Assembly: GCA_937951615.1 (NCBI GenBank)
Contig: CALFBH010000121.1
Span: 47,374 to 111,373, forward strand
DNA from: an uncultured Saprospiraceae bacterium
Lineage (GTDB): Bacteria > Bacteroidota > Bacteroidia > Chitinophagales > Saprospiraceae
DNA: 64,000 bases
Reading direction: 5' to 3'
Below are positions 26,285 through 35,280 of the stretch, one piece after another. The notes beneath the pieces were generated by a model. The model saw only the letters and a program-made list of their open reading frames with translations, made no database searches and had not been told where the DNA came from. The first letter of the stretch is position 1; each line of letters starts with the position of its first letter. A program made the translations under genes and the position numbers.

Positions 26285-27118
26285 TTACTTATCATATTGA
26301 GCCAAATCTAAAGACTCAATAAGTTTGATCAATTTTTTATCATATTGTTTGCCTGTAGCGTAGCCTGCTTTTTTCAAACCTTTTGCCCAGCCTTTATAGT
26401 CTGTTCTTTTCAATTTGTATAGCGGACGATAACGCTTACTAGTCGCTAGTAAAAGACTGTGTGCGCGATAGCTTTCCCATGCAGTATTGTATTTGCGAAA
26501 AAAGTCTTTATGGTCATCATCATGGAAATTGGTGCAATGTCCTTTTGCGCATTGAGTCGAAAAACATTTCATGCCAAAATGGTTATTATTTTCTTCAGCA
26601 AGACGACTGATGCCTCCATTACTTTCCAGTATGCCTTGCGCTAATGTGATGCTTGCCGGAATACCATATTTTTTCATTTCACTGATGGCAGTCCCTTTGA
26701 ATCGCTTGATATAAGCCTGACAATCTCGACGTTTTTTCTTCACCTTCACGGTAGGCTTAGATTCCGCCTCATCAAAAACTTCGAGTGGATTGAGAAATAA
26801 ACCTGCTTCACTTTCAGGAGAGGGAGGAACGGCTTGAGTCTGAATAGGCAGATGCGCATAAGTCGGCGTTTGCGGCTGCGCAGGAGCAGGAGAGCTGACA
26901 AACATGGCACTAGAGTTCGGTGGTGTCTTTGTAGCAGAAAAAACAGGCAACATACTGCTTGTATTGAGTTGTATACTGGTATCGCTGCGAAGCAATACAT
27001 TGGCTGCCATAAAAAGAATAATGAGCTTGATTGATGTTTTGAAGTAATGAGCTAAAAAAGCGATTACTTTTTTTGTGCGATTTGGGCTAAGATCCCAGGT
27101 GATTGTTTGACTATTCAT
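26285..27118 (-). CDS. Glucosaminidase (FlgJ-like) domain peptidoglycan hydrolase
   Basis: 277 residues from the ATG at 27116-27118; a longer start at 27157 would overlap the -7 promoter box. One membrane anchor lies near 21-38, then a Pro/Ala/Ser-rich linker (about 50-120), then the glucosaminidase domain: EMKKYGIPASITLAQGILES contains the catalytic Glu region, with NNHFGMKCF, the Tyr-containing FRKYNTAWESYRAHS and GWAKGLKKAGYAT. It cleaves peptidoglycan between GlcNAc and its neighbour during wall turnover. A promoter and an intrinsic terminator make this a single-gene unit. Confidence 0.92.
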   Translation of the reverse strand: MNSQTITWDLSPNRTKKVIAFLAHYFKTSIKLIILFMAANVLLRSDTSIQLNTSSMLPVFSATKTPPNSSAMFVSSPAPAQPQTPTYAHLPIQTQAVPPSPESEAGLFLNPLEVFDEAESKPTVKVKKKRRDCQAYIKRFKGTAISEMKKYGIPASITLAQGILESNGGISRLAEENNNHFGMKCFSTQCAKGHCTNFHDDDHKDFFRKYNTAWESYRAHSLLLATSKRYRPLYKLKRTDYKGWAKGLKKAGYATGKQYDKKLIKLIESLDLAQYDK

Positions 27119-27143
27119 AATAACGTGTTTTAAACTTATAATG

Positions 27144-27175
27144 CAAAGATAAAACAAAATGTTTCATTTTGCAAA
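27144..27175 (-). promoter_or_regulatory. Bacteroidota-type promoter of the glucosaminidase gene
   Basis: On the minus strand TTTG (27172-27175), a 20-nt spacer and TATCTTTG (27144-27151) match the TTTG-N19-21-TAnnTTTG consensus exactly, 26 bp upstream of the chosen start codon. Confidence 0.8.
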
Positions 27176-27310
27176 TTATAAATTCAAATTGTTTTTACGA
27201 ATGGTCAAATTTTAAATAAATACAAATATAAATTAACTGATAATCAGTTTTTTATTATGTATATTTAATGCACGTTTTTATTTCTTTTTTTTAATAATCT
27301 ATCACGAATT

Positions 27311-27385
27311 TGCCTCACCTAAGCTCTCCGTCCTTCGGCGGAGAGGGACTTCGCCTGCGCTTGCATCGCTTTGCTCGCAAGCTGG
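27311..27385. repeat. GC-rich hairpins in AT-rich spacer
   Basis: CTCTCCG..CGGAGAG (about 27331-27349) and GCTTGC..GCAAGC (about 27360-27382) form two hairpins in an otherwise AT-rich spacer, similar in style to the block at 1296-1469. Confidence 0.6.
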
Positions 27386-27399
27386 ACTTTTTCTTTTTA

Positions 27400-27600
27400 C
27401 AGTGTCAGTGTCAGTGTCAGTGTCAGTGTCAGTGTCAGTGTCAGTGTCAGTAGCAGTAGCAGTAACAATGAGTTTATCTAGTTACCAATACACCAGTTAC
27501 CAATATACCAGTTACCAATACACCAGTTACCAATACACCAGTTACCAATACACCAGTTACCAATATACCAGTTACCAATACACCAGTTACCAATATACCA
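27400..27600. repeat. Hexamer array followed by eight exact-length 15-mers
   Basis: About eight GTGTCA hexamers (27401-27450) and two AGTAGC hexamers are followed at 27481-27600 by exactly eight copies of GTTACCAATAYACCA, varying only at the Y. The array ends five bases before the complement of the pfkA stop codon. The rest of the 27119-27604 spacer upstream is AT-rich with a promoter for the gene to the left. Confidence 0.95.
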
Positions 27601-27604
27601 ATCA

Positions 27605-28585
27605 CTAAATAGCCAATACCTGCGCCATTTTCATCAGATAAGGATTTAGTTTTTTCTCTTTGGTGATCGCGTCTTCCAGTGTTGTGTATTTGACTTTATC
27701 ATTGACAATACCAACCATCACATTTTGTTGTCCATTCAGCAGCCCTTCGACAGCTGAGTAGCCGAGGCGACTTGCCAAAACCCTGTCTGAAGCCGTAGGA
27801 GAACCGCCACGTTGCAAATGCCCGATGATAGCTACTTTGCTTTCATAATGCTTATAACGCTTATCCACTTCCTCTGCTATTTTTATTGCGCCTCCATTTT
27901 TATTGCCTTCGGCAACGATAATCAAATTAAACAATTTTTTGCGCTTGACGCCAATTTTTAAAGCTTCAATTAGCTCATCAATATCGGTATGTGTTTCGGG
28001 TAGTAAAATATTACCAGCTCCCACGCCAATTCCTGTATTCAAAGCAATATAACCAGAATCTCGCCCCATCACTTCAATGAAAAACAGCCGATCATGAGAA
28101 TCCGCAGTATCACGAATCTTATCGACTGCTTCGATGGCTGTATTCACTGCGGTATCAAAACCAATCGTATAATCTGTGCCATACAAATCGTTATCAATCG
28201 TACCGGGAATACCAATGAATGGAATCTTATAATCTTGCGAAAAGATATGCGCACCAGTAAAAGTTCCGTTCCCGCCAATAGCCACGACTGCATCGACATC
28301 TGCTGCGACCAATTGCTCATAAGCCTGCTGCCGTCCCTCTGGTGTTCGGAAAGCTTTACTTCTTGCCGTTTTCAGTATCGTGCCACCTCTGTGAATGATA
28401 TTGGCTACGGTACGGGTATTCATCGGCTCAAAATCCCCTTTTATCATGCCCTCATAACCGCGTATAATGCCGTCAATTAATAATTTATGACCAGCAGCAG
28501 TTCGCACCACCGATCTAATACAGGCGTTCATTCCTGGCGCGTCGCCACCGGAAGTCATAATTGCTATTTTTCGAATTTCGCTCAT
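27605..28585 (-). CDS. pfkA: 6-phosphofructokinase
   Basis: 326 residues, usual bacterial PfkA length; phosphorylates fructose-6-phosphate in glycolysis. Visible motifs: TSGGDAPGMNA (nucleotide loop), GIPGTIDND with the catalytic Asp, FIEVMGRDSGYIAL, and HLQRGGSPTASDR. The metal/nucleotide loop reads GGNGT rather than the usual GGDGS, an Asp-to-Asn change; the Gly after it favours ATP over pyrophosphate as donor. The preceding minus-strand gene is 136 bp away. Confidence 0.95.
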   Translation of the reverse strand: MSEIRKIAIMTSGGDAPGMNACIRSVVRTAAGHKLLIDGIIRGYEGMIKGDFEPMNTRTVANIIHRGGTILKTARSKAFRTPEGRQQAYEQLVAADVDAVVAIGGNGTFTGAHIFSQDYKIPFIGIPGTIDNDLYGTDYTIGFDTAVNTAIEAVDKIRDTADSHDRLFFIEVMGRDSGYIALNTGIGVGAGNILLPETHTDIDELIEALKIGVKRKKLFNLIIVAEGNKNGGAIKIAEEVDKRYKHYESKVAIIGHLQRGGSPTASDRVLASRLGYSAVEGLLNGQQNVMVGIVNDKVKYTTLEDAITKEKKLNPYLMKMAQVLAI

Positions 28586-28721
28586 CTTTTTGCTAACTGG
28601 GTGTATTAATAAGTAATTAAGTAATTGTGTATTTGGGGTGAAATTTCAAAACCGCTGTAAGATATTGTATTTCCGACACTAAGGCAATGCGGATGTTCAA
28701 TTTGTTTAAGAATTTTTCATA

Positions 28722-29258
28722 TTATCTTGCATATTGGCTTAAAGTATCCTGAATCAGATTGTCTAAAACTATAGGAAGACTGGCAATGCCACCGCCAACG
28801 GCATACAGCGGACTAGAATCCTGATTGATCCAGCCTAATACTGTCCAGCCTTTGTCCAATAATTGTTTGATATACGCCAAATCCGCTTCTACAACTTCCT
28901 GATGGGTTTTGCCACCATATCCACCATCTTTGATCTCGTAGGTCATGGTAGTGATGGGCGCAATCTGGAGGAGATGCTGTAAATCGCTATACTCCGTTTC
29001 CATGAGTTTTTCCATTTTAGTCATGACGTCTGCCTGATTAGAACCGGAAGTTCCGGTAAACCATTCTCCTGCATTATATACTTTATGGATATTGACGGTT
29101 TGCCCGTAATTGGCGGAATAGGTGATGGCTACTCCTTTCACACCTGAATCGATTAGGGTTTGGGCTTTGTCAAGAATGCTTCTGGCCTGCTGTTCTGAGG
29201 AAACGAAAGCTCCGTTTTCATCTTTATAAGGCAGATGAAAATTGATGAATGTGGTCAT
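28722..29258 (-). CDS. Uncharacterised 178-residue protein
   Basis: Soluble protein without signal peptide; alternating helices and strands (RSILDKAQTLIDSGVKGVAITYS, then a MTKMEKLMETEYSDLQHLLQ helix, then LDKGWTVLGWINQ). The Gly-rich GGYGGK and AVGGGIASLP segments could be ligand loops. No family recognised. It diverges from the operon at 29442, sharing the 183-bp promoter region, and may be functionally linked to that sensor-kinase operon. Confidence 0.78.
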   Translation of the reverse strand: MTTFINFHLPYKDENGAFVSSEQQARSILDKAQTLIDSGVKGVAITYSANYGQTVNIHKVYNAGEWFTGTSGSNQADVMTKMEKLMETEYSDLQHLLQIAPITTMTYEIKDGGYGGKTHQEVVEADLAYIKQLLDKGWTVLGWINQDSSPLYAVGGGIASLPIVLDNLIQDTLSQYAR

Positions 29259-29342
29259 TTGTACATTGTTTTTGAATAACTTGAATTATGGATGCATAAG
29301 TTACATGAAAATGTGTAATATTAAAAGAGAAAGGTATTAAAC

Positions 29343-29374
29343 TTTGAATGCATGGGAAAATAATCTTATATTGT
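29343..29374 (+). promoter_or_regulatory. Possible promoter of the sensor-kinase operon
   Basis: TTTG, a 20-nt spacer and TATATTGT: the -33 element and spacing fit the Bacteroidota consensus, the -7 element only partly. Confidence 0.35.
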
Positions 29375-29441
29375 GCAACAAATAATTTGCCCGATACCTC
29401 CACAACTAGAAAGCATTTTTTAACCAAATAAATAATTATTC

Positions 29442-30065
29442 ATGGCAACAGTAAAAGGGCCTTTAGTTTATTCAGAATGGACACATAATGATGCAGAAGA
29501 ACATGCCCTCACTCTTAACATAGATTTTTACTGTCCTAAAGGCTGGACTTGCGCTTTGGTGAATGAAAAGGGGGAGAATGTTTCAGGCGATAAAGTGGAA
29601 ATAAAGACAATAGAAAACCCACCTAAGGATGGTCCTATGGCTGAGGCAGTCGCTTTTTATAGAATCTACAAAGATTTAAGTGACGATGACGAATTGGAAA
29701 CAGTGAAGGTGCAACAAGATTTAGATGGAAAGTGGAAAGACTATGCGGTAAGTAATCTTGTCCGATATGAGGTTCGTCTGTGTATGTATGATTGGGATGA
29801 ATATCAGGCACACCAAAAATATACAGCAATTTATACAGCACTTAACCCTGGCGGGAATAAAGAGTATATAGAACTCGCAGCAATTGAAGCAGCGATAGGG
29901 GAGTATGCCTACGATGAGGTGCTTCAAGAACGCTTGAGGCGTTTCCATGAAGACCTGTCCATTTATATAATTGATGGTAAAGAATACCTTAAATCAGAAG
30001 ATATAGGGATCGTACTTTACCATATTCCCAAGCATGTAATTGTGATTATAGGTGGTGGTGAATAA
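29442..30065 (+). CDS. Uncharacterised protein, first gene of a sensor-kinase operon
   Basis: 207 residues, no signal peptide. The N-terminal half looks beta-rich (TLNIDFYCPKGWTCALVNEKG), the middle acidic (LSDDDELETVKVQQDLDGKW), the C-terminal half mixed with a final hydrophobic strand (HIPKHVIVIIGGGE). I recognise no family. Its stop codon overlaps the GTG-initiated sensor kinase gene, so the two are co-translated; it could be a signal-binding partner or effector of that pathway. Confidence 0.8.
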   Translation: MATVKGPLVYSEWTHNDAEEHALTLNIDFYCPKGWTCALVNEKGENVSGDKVEIKTIENPPKDGPMAEAVAFYRIYKDLSDDDELETVKVQQDLDGKWKDYAVSNLVRYEVRLCMYDWDEYQAHQKYTAIYTALNPGGNKEYIELAAIEAAIGEYAYDEVLQERLRRFHEDLSIYIIDGKEYLKSEDIGIVLYHIPKHVIVIIGGGE

Positions 30066-32028
30066 TATAGGAGATTACATTTTTTCTTTTTTGAGAAACA
30101 AAAGGTTATTCGGATTCATTTTACTTTATATTATTCCTTATATCTCTTGTGCTAGTGGGGGGAATATCACCCTGTTTAATTGTGATGAATCGAATTGGAA
30201 AGATTTTGCTGTCTATACACAAACACAAAATGCCGAAGTCCACACCTGCCTGCTGAATGAAATAAAAACTCAGGGAAAAAGGTATTTGGAAAGACCTTAT
30301 AACTGTTATTTTTATATTGCACAAGCTTGTTATTACCAGACAAATTACGGAAGTTCAACCCACTATGCTCAACAAGCCTTAAATGCGACCAATAAACCAG
30401 AAGATTCTACAAGGGCATTATTATTACTTGCTCGAACATGTCGTGCCAATGACAAAATTTCAGAAGCACAAAACTACACTTTACAGGCACTGTATATTGC
30501 TCAAAGAACTTTGGAGGAGGACAGGGCTTATGCCTACATCGAACTTGCAAGAATCAATTATACCTTAAAGGATTCGCTGAATGCCACGCAATATCTTGAT
30601 CGGGCAGGAAATATTGTAGAAAATGTGCAAAATCCGAACTTAAAGGGAGCGTATTACTATCAGAAAGCACGGGTGCAGTATTGGTACGAAGGCACAACTG
30701 ATCTTGATGAAGTTATCACGCAACTTCTTAAAAGTCTGGAGTATTCTGAATCAGCAGAAAATTATGCACAAATCGCAACGACACTGGATTTTTTAGGAAG
30801 TTGTTATTGGCGCAAAGCAGCATATAAGGAAGCAAAAGAGTATTATGAAAAGGGGCTGGAGGTTAAAAATATGATGGGAGATATTTATGGACAAGCCATG
30901 TTATATAACAACCTCGCAAGTCTAAGTTATATGCAAGATATGGAAGCCAATATTCCGGAAGCCATTCAATATTTTAAAAAGTCGGCCAAACTGAGTGAAA
31001 AAATTGATGCCTTTGAGCTGCTTAAAGCAACTTATGGAAATATTGCTGCCATGTATGAACAAAATAAACATCCTGATTCGACAATAGCTTATTTTCGGAA
31101 GACAATGGCGGTTATGGACACCTTAAAACTCCGACAGCGTGAAGATCTAATCTATGACCTCCAAACTCAATACGAAACCCGAGAAAAAGAACAACAAATC
31201 AAAGCACAAAAGCAACAATTGTCTTATCTTGGACTTAGCGCAGGCTTATTGGCACTCGTGGCAGGGCTGATTTACTTCTTGTATCGACAAAAAAGCCGAC
31301 TGAATACCATCATTACCGGACAAAAGGAAGAGCTGGAAAAACTCAATAGTTTCAAAAACCAACTGTTCTCCATTATGGGACACGACCTGCGAGGCATGAT
31401 GTCCAAACTGAATATGTCGCAGCGAAAAATGGTACGCGTGCAGGCAAAACAAGGCGATGACGATATGAAAGCACCTGTTTCCAAAATGGGGGCAATAATA
31501 GACGGACTAAACGGGTTTATTGAAAATATCTTATATTGGGGATTCTCCCAGACCAACAGGCTTCATTTTACTTATGAGAATATCAATGTGGACAGCGTGG
31601 TGGAACAGGTAGCTTATAATTTTAAATACGATTTAGAACATAAAAATATTACCTTAAAGAAAGATATGTCCGATGACTTTAGTGTTTATGCCGACCTGAA
31701 TACGATTAAAGTAGTCATCAGAAATCTATTGGCGAATGCCATCAAGTATTCGGATGCCGATGGAGAAATTACGATTAGAGGCATAATAGGCAACCCAAAC
31801 CGCCTTATACAAGTCATAGACGAGGGACAGGGCATTCCTCCAGAAAAAATACCCATTCTTTTTGCAGTCAATAATGAAAAAGTGACGAGGGGCACAGCAG
31901 GTGAAAAAGGAACAGGACTCGGACTCTGGCTGTGTAAGGAAATGATGGAAAAAAATAAAGGAACAATTGAAGTAGAAAGCCGAGTCGGGAAAGGAACAAT
32001 TTTTACGCTTCATTTTCCAACAGGCTGA
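30052..32028 (+). CDS. TPR-containing sensor histidine kinase
   Basis: 658 residues from a GTG start that overlaps the previous gene by 14 bp; GTG at 30055 or 30058 are equally possible. Order: short N-terminal hydrophobic signal (about 19-35), a TPR array (about 70-370), a membrane helix (LGLSAGLLALVAGLIYFLY, about 390-408), a linker coiled coil, the HisKA-type helix with phospho-acceptor His444 (FSIMGHDLRG), then the ATPase domain with N box NLLANAIKYS, G1 DEGQGIPP and G2 GTGLGLWLCKEM. The exported TPR part probably senses a protein or peptide. It pairs with the LytTR regulator that follows. Confidence 0.93.
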   Translation: MVVNNIGDYIFSFLRNKRLFGFILLYIIPYISCASGGNITLFNCDESNWKDFAVYTQTQNAEVHTCLLNEIKTQGKRYLERPYNCYFYIAQACYYQTNYGSSTHYAQQALNATNKPEDSTRALLLLARTCRANDKISEAQNYTLQALYIAQRTLEEDRAYAYIELARINYTLKDSLNATQYLDRAGNIVENVQNPNLKGAYYYQKARVQYWYEGTTDLDEVITQLLKSLEYSESAENYAQIATTLDFLGSCYWRKAAYKEAKEYYEKGLEVKNMMGDIYGQAMLYNNLASLSYMQDMEANIPEAIQYFKKSAKLSEKIDAFELLKATYGNIAAMYEQNKHPDSTIAYFRKTMAVMDTLKLRQREDLIYDLQTQYETREKEQQIKAQKQQLSYLGLSAGLLALVAGLIYFLYRQKSRLNTIITGQKEELEKLNSFKNQLFSIMGHDLRGMMSKLNMSQRKMVRVQAKQGDDDMKAPVSKMGAIIDGLNGFIENILYWGFSQTNRLHFTYENINVDSVVEQVAYNFKYDLEHKNITLKKDMSDDFSVYADLNTIKVVIRNLLANAIKYSDADGEITIRGIIGNPNRLIQVIDEGQGIPPEKIPILFAVNNEKVTRGTAGEKGTGLGLWLCKEMMEKNKGTIEVESRVGKGTIFTLHFPTG

Positions 32029-32031
32029 TGA

Positions 32032-32065
32032 TGAAATTCGTAATTAAATGATTCGTAATTCGTAA
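32032..32065. repeat. ATTCGTAATT repeat after the kinase stop
   Basis: AAATTCGTAATTAAATGATTCGTAATTCGTAATT begins within about 5 bp of the kinase stop. The same unit lies at 39955-39980, 43550-43580, 47905-47935 and 51588-51618. Confidence 0.75.
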
Positions 32066-32077
32066 TTGAATGGATTT

Positions 32078-32824
32078 ATGAGTAAAATAAGAATTCTAAT
32101 TATAGAAGATGAACCAGATTTGGGAGAAGATTTACAATATTCTCTGGAGGAAAGTGGTTATGAAGTGACGGGTATTGCGCCTAATCTTAAGGAAGCTTAT
32201 GGTTTGTTTTATGCACAAAATCCAGATATTGTCATTGTAGATATTATGCTGAATGGAGTGCCGGACGGCATTGCTTTTGCCGAGCATTTGCACGAAAATC
32301 CTGCACGAAAAAAACCACTTATCTTTCTGACTGGTATGAATGATAAAGATACATTTGAAGCGGCCAAAAAAACAGTACCTTCCAGCTATTTGCTAAAACC
32401 CTACAACATCAAAGAACTTCAATATGCGATAGAACTTTCCGTCGAACAATTTCAGGGCGGAGGAAGCCTATTTAGTGCCAATGCGCCAAATGTAGCAGCC
32501 ATGCAGGATAGCTTTTTTATCAAAAAAAGAGATCATCTGGTTAAGGTACATTATAATGACATCCAGTGTGTTTCTGTAGAAGGCAGGTATTCTGATATTT
32601 ATACCGGAGAAGCCAAATACACCGTTCGATACTCGCTCGGCGATATGGGAAAAAAATTGCCCACTTCATTTATCCGGGTACACAATAATTATCTGGTCAA
32701 TCTAAATCAAATCGAAAATTTCAATACCAAAGACAATCAGCTTTCGCTGAAAGGCGACCGATTTATTCCAGTCAGTAAGCGCATGAAAGACCAATTGATG
32801 GAACGGATGAATTTATTAAAATAA
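32078..32824 (+). CDS. LytTR-family response regulator
   Basis: 248 residues from the ATG at 32078 (MSKIRILIIEDEPD), preferred over 32066. Receiver domain with acidic pocket Glu10/Asp11, phospho-acceptor Asp55 (IVIVDIMLNG) and conserved LLKPYN Lys; then a LytTR DNA-binding domain from about 145 (FFIKKRDHLVKVHYNDI, SFIRVHNNYLVNL, KGDRFIPVSKR). It is expected to control transcription downstream of the adjacent TPR kinase. LytTR regulators usually pair with HisKA_7TM/LytS-type kinases; pairing with a TPR kinase is common in Bacteroidota. Confidence 0.94.
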   Translation: MSKIRILIIEDEPDLGEDLQYSLEESGYEVTGIAPNLKEAYGLFYAQNPDIVIVDIMLNGVPDGIAFAEHLHENPARKKPLIFLTGMNDKDTFEAAKKTVPSSYLLKPYNIKELQYAIELSVEQFQGGGSLFSANAPNVAAMQDSFFIKKRDHLVKVHYNDIQCVSVEGRYSDIYTGEAKYTVRYSLGDMGKKLPTSFIRVHNNYLVNLNQIENFNTKDNQLSLKGDRFIPVSKRMKDQLMERMNLLK

Positions 32825-32890
32825 CTGCTTCATTGTTCGATTGTTGCATTGTTCGATTGCTTTATTGTTCGACTGCTTCATTGTTAACGT
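32825..32890. repeat. CATTGTTCGATTG-type array after the response regulator
   Basis: Degenerate 12-14-mers (CTGCTTCATTGTTCGATTG, TTGCATTGTTCGATTG, CTTTATTGTTCGACTG...) that start directly after the regulator's TAA. Confidence 0.85.
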
Positions 32891-32944
32891 ATTCTTTTGC
32901 TACGCAAAAAAAACTAAACCATGAAAAAACTAAACCATGAAACA

Positions 32945-33679
32945 ATGAAAACAACAATCATCATTCCCGCCCGCTACGCCTCCACCCGCTTTCCTGGCAA
33001 ACCACTCATCGACATACGGGGCAAAAGCATGATACAACGTGTATATGAACAAGCCTGTAAAGCCACACTGCCTACGCAGGTAATTGTTGCTACTGACGAC
33101 CAGCGCATTTACGACCATGTACAGCAATTTGGGAGAGCAGTGATGACGGACAGCGCACACCGCACAGGTACAGAACGTTGTGCAGAAGTCGCTGAAAAAC
33201 TCCATACAGACCTTATCGTCAATGTACAAGGCGATGAGCCTTTTATTAATCCTGAACAAATAGATGGACTGATTCAGTTTTTAATAGATGACCCACAATT
33301 TAAAATAGGTACACTGGCAAAGCAGATAGAATTGCCCCATGAATTAAATAATCCCAATACAGTGAAAGTGGTCTTTAATGCCCTTCACGAAGCCATTTAT
33401 TTCAGCCGCCACGCCATTCCATTCTTGCGGGATACTAGAACAGAAAATCCTTTAAATGATCACACTTATTACAAACACATCGGCATGTATGGCTATCATC
33501 GCGACACGCTGCTGCGCATTGCTCAACTTGCCCCCACGCCATTAGAGGAGGCAGAAAGTCTGGAACAGTTGCGCTGGATGGAAAATGGTATTCGTATTGG
33601 TATTACACGTACAACTCACCAAGCGATGAGTATTGATACGAAGGAGGATTTGGACATGGCTTTGCGGCTTATGGGTTGA
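32945..33679 (+). CDS. kdsB: CMP-KDO synthetase
   Basis: 244 residues from the ATG at 32945 (MKTTIIIPARYASTRFPGKPL); an upstream ATG at 32921 lies in repeat-like sequence. Activates KDO with CTP for lipopolysaccharide inner-core synthesis in the cytoplasm. Motifs: PARYASTRFPGKPL, VIVATDD, HRTGTERCAEV and LIVNVQGDEPFI with the metal-binding Asp, then IYFSRHAIPF and the Y.HIGMYGYH block. Its presence agrees with a Gram-negative host. Convergent with folC. Confidence 0.95.
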   Translation: MKTTIIIPARYASTRFPGKPLIDIRGKSMIQRVYEQACKATLPTQVIVATDDQRIYDHVQQFGRAVMTDSAHRTGTERCAEVAEKLHTDLIVNVQGDEPFINPEQIDGLIQFLIDDPQFKIGTLAKQIELPHELNNPNTVKVVFNALHEAIYFSRHAIPFLRDTRTENPLNDHTYYKHIGMYGYHRDTLLRIAQLAPTPLEEAESLEQLRWMENGIRIGITRTTHQAMSIDTKEDLDMALRLMG

Positions 33680-33762
33680 TATTTTTTTCCTGATACAATA
33701 CTCCTTATCTCCTTCTTCTTCCCTAATCGAAACCTGCGTTTCATTGTGCTTGTTGATGAGTA

Positions 33763-35064
33763 TTAAAGGACCTCAGCTACGACAAAAATACTCCCACCAA
33801 CAAACACTAAGTCATCTGATGTAGCAATACTTTGTGCGGCACGCAAAGCAGCCGGTACACTCGAATAAGCATAAGCTTCTAAGTCGGCTTTTTTAAATTT
33901 TTTCAATAAAGCCTCTGCATCCATACCGCGTGGAATATTGGGCTTGGCAATATGATAAGTCGCTGCTTTAGGGAGCAGTCGAATCACCTTGTCATGGTCT
34001 TTATCGGATACCATGCCGATAATAATATGCAGATGAGCGTAGGACAGATGACCAAGCTGTTTGACCATTGCACGGAGTCCAGCAACATTATGTCCGCTAT
34101 CACAAATTGTCAGTGGGTTTTGAGTAATGACCTGCCACCTACCAATGAAATTTGCCAGCAATTTGACTTGTTTTAAACCTTGTCGTAAAGCAGACTCATC
34201 TATAATTTGCTTTTCCTCATTCAATAATTTCACAGCTTGCAAAACACCACATAAATTTTTACTTTGATAATTACCGTATAGGTCGGTTTCAAGCTTGTCA
34301 TAGAGCAATTTGCCAGTTTTATCAAAGACTTGGTAAGTATTTCCCCCAAGGGCAATATCTTTTTCCTGTACTATAAAATGCTGCTCGGCAAAATAGAGTG
34401 GGGCAGTGTGCAGTGCTGCGGCTTCTTCAAATACTTGCGCGACTTCTTCCTGACGTTCGCTGATAACAACTGGGGTCTTAGGCTTGATGATGCCAGCTTT
34501 TTCACGGGCAATCTGCGGTAGCGTATCGCCCAAAAACTGTTGATGATCGTAACTGATATTGGTGATAATGGATAGGATAGGGGAGAGGATATTGGTAGAA
34601 TCCAGTCTGCCGCCCAGCCCAGTTTCTATAACGGCTATATCAACTTCTTCATTCGCAAAATGTAGAAAAGCCATGGCGACCGTAATTTCAAAAAAGGAAG
34701 GCTGTATTTTTTCAAAAAGTGTTTTGTGTTCCGCTACAAACTGGATGACTGCCGTTTCCGAAATCAATTGTCCGTCAATCTTAATGCGCTCCCGAAAATC
34801 GCGATAATGAGGAGAAGTATAAAGTCCGGTTTTCAGCCCGGCACTTTGTAGGACTGCAGAGAGGATATGGGCAGTAGAACCTTTTCCATTCGTCCCTGCA
34901 ATATGTATGGCTTTGAGTTTTTTATGCGGATTGCCCAGCGCAGCGCAAAGCGCGAGGATATTGGTCAGGTCTTTTTTCATAGCCGCTGCACCCACCCGCT
35001 GGTACATGGGCAATTGGTTGTAGAGGTAGTCTAGAGTTTGGGGATAGTCGAGCTTAGTATTCAT
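33763..35064 (-). CDS. folC: Folylpolyglutamate/dihydrofolate synthase
   Basis: 433 residues, Mur-ligase fold. P-loop GTNGKGSTAHI (about 54-64), folate-binding TSPHYRDFRERI, VIETGLGGRLDSTNI with the Mg-binding residue, and NISYDHQQFLGDTL. The C-terminal glutamate-ligase domain carries CDSGHNVAGL. It adds glutamates to folates. It follows tonB on the same strand across a 216-bp repeat-filled spacer; Bacteroidota often place folC beside exbD/tonB genes. Confidence 0.95.
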   Translation of the reverse strand: MNTKLDYPQTLDYLYNQLPMYQRVGAAAMKKDLTNILALCAALGNPHKKLKAIHIAGTNGKGSTAHILSAVLQSAGLKTGLYTSPHYRDFRERIKIDGQLISETAVIQFVAEHKTLFEKIQPSFFEITVAMAFLHFANEEVDIAVIETGLGGRLDSTNILSPILSIITNISYDHQQFLGDTLPQIAREKAGIIKPKTPVVISERQEEVAQVFEEAAALHTAPLYFAEQHFIVQEKDIALGGNTYQVFDKTGKLLYDKLETDLYGNYQSKNLCGVLQAVKLLNEEKQIIDESALRQGLKQVKLLANFIGRWQVITQNPLTICDSGHNVAGLRAMVKQLGHLSYAHLHIIIGMVSDKDHDKVIRLLPKAATYHIAKPNIPRGMDAEALLKKFKKADLEAYAYSSVPAALRAAQSIATSDDLVFVGGSIFVVAEVL

Positions 35065-35084
35065 GTTGGTGATGTGGTGATTGG

Positions 35085-35278
35085 TCGATTGGTAACTAGT
35101 GATTAGTAAGGTTGTGTTTTGGTATAAATTGTTCCATTGTTGTGATTGTTAAATTGTTGTAGTAATTTTTGCGAAGCAAAAATAATAACAATGAAACACA
35201 TAGCAATGAAGCCATTCTATTTACCCGATTTTTGAATGTTCCTAATAGCCATCGACCATCGACTGCGGACTATCGACT
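35085..35278. repeat. Mixed short-repeat spacer between tonB and folC
   Basis: 35085-35115 has TGATTGG units, 35118-35215 has ATTGTT-type units as an imperfect inverted pair, and 35245-35278 has CCATCGA-CCATCGA-CTGCGGA-CTATCGA heptamers that end 3 bp before the complement of the tonB stop. Confidence 0.75.
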
Positions 35279-35280
35279 TC

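Noticed and set aside
27402..27608. Open frame of 68 codons (SVSVSV... then YQYTS repeats)
   Set aside because: It is produced by hexamer and 15-mer tandem repeats whose lengths are multiples of three; no start signal, no protein-like composition.
27605..28585. Pyrophosphate-dependent PFK
   Set aside because: The donor-selecting position after GGN is Gly, as in ATP-dependent enzymes, and the length is that of short ATP-PFKs.
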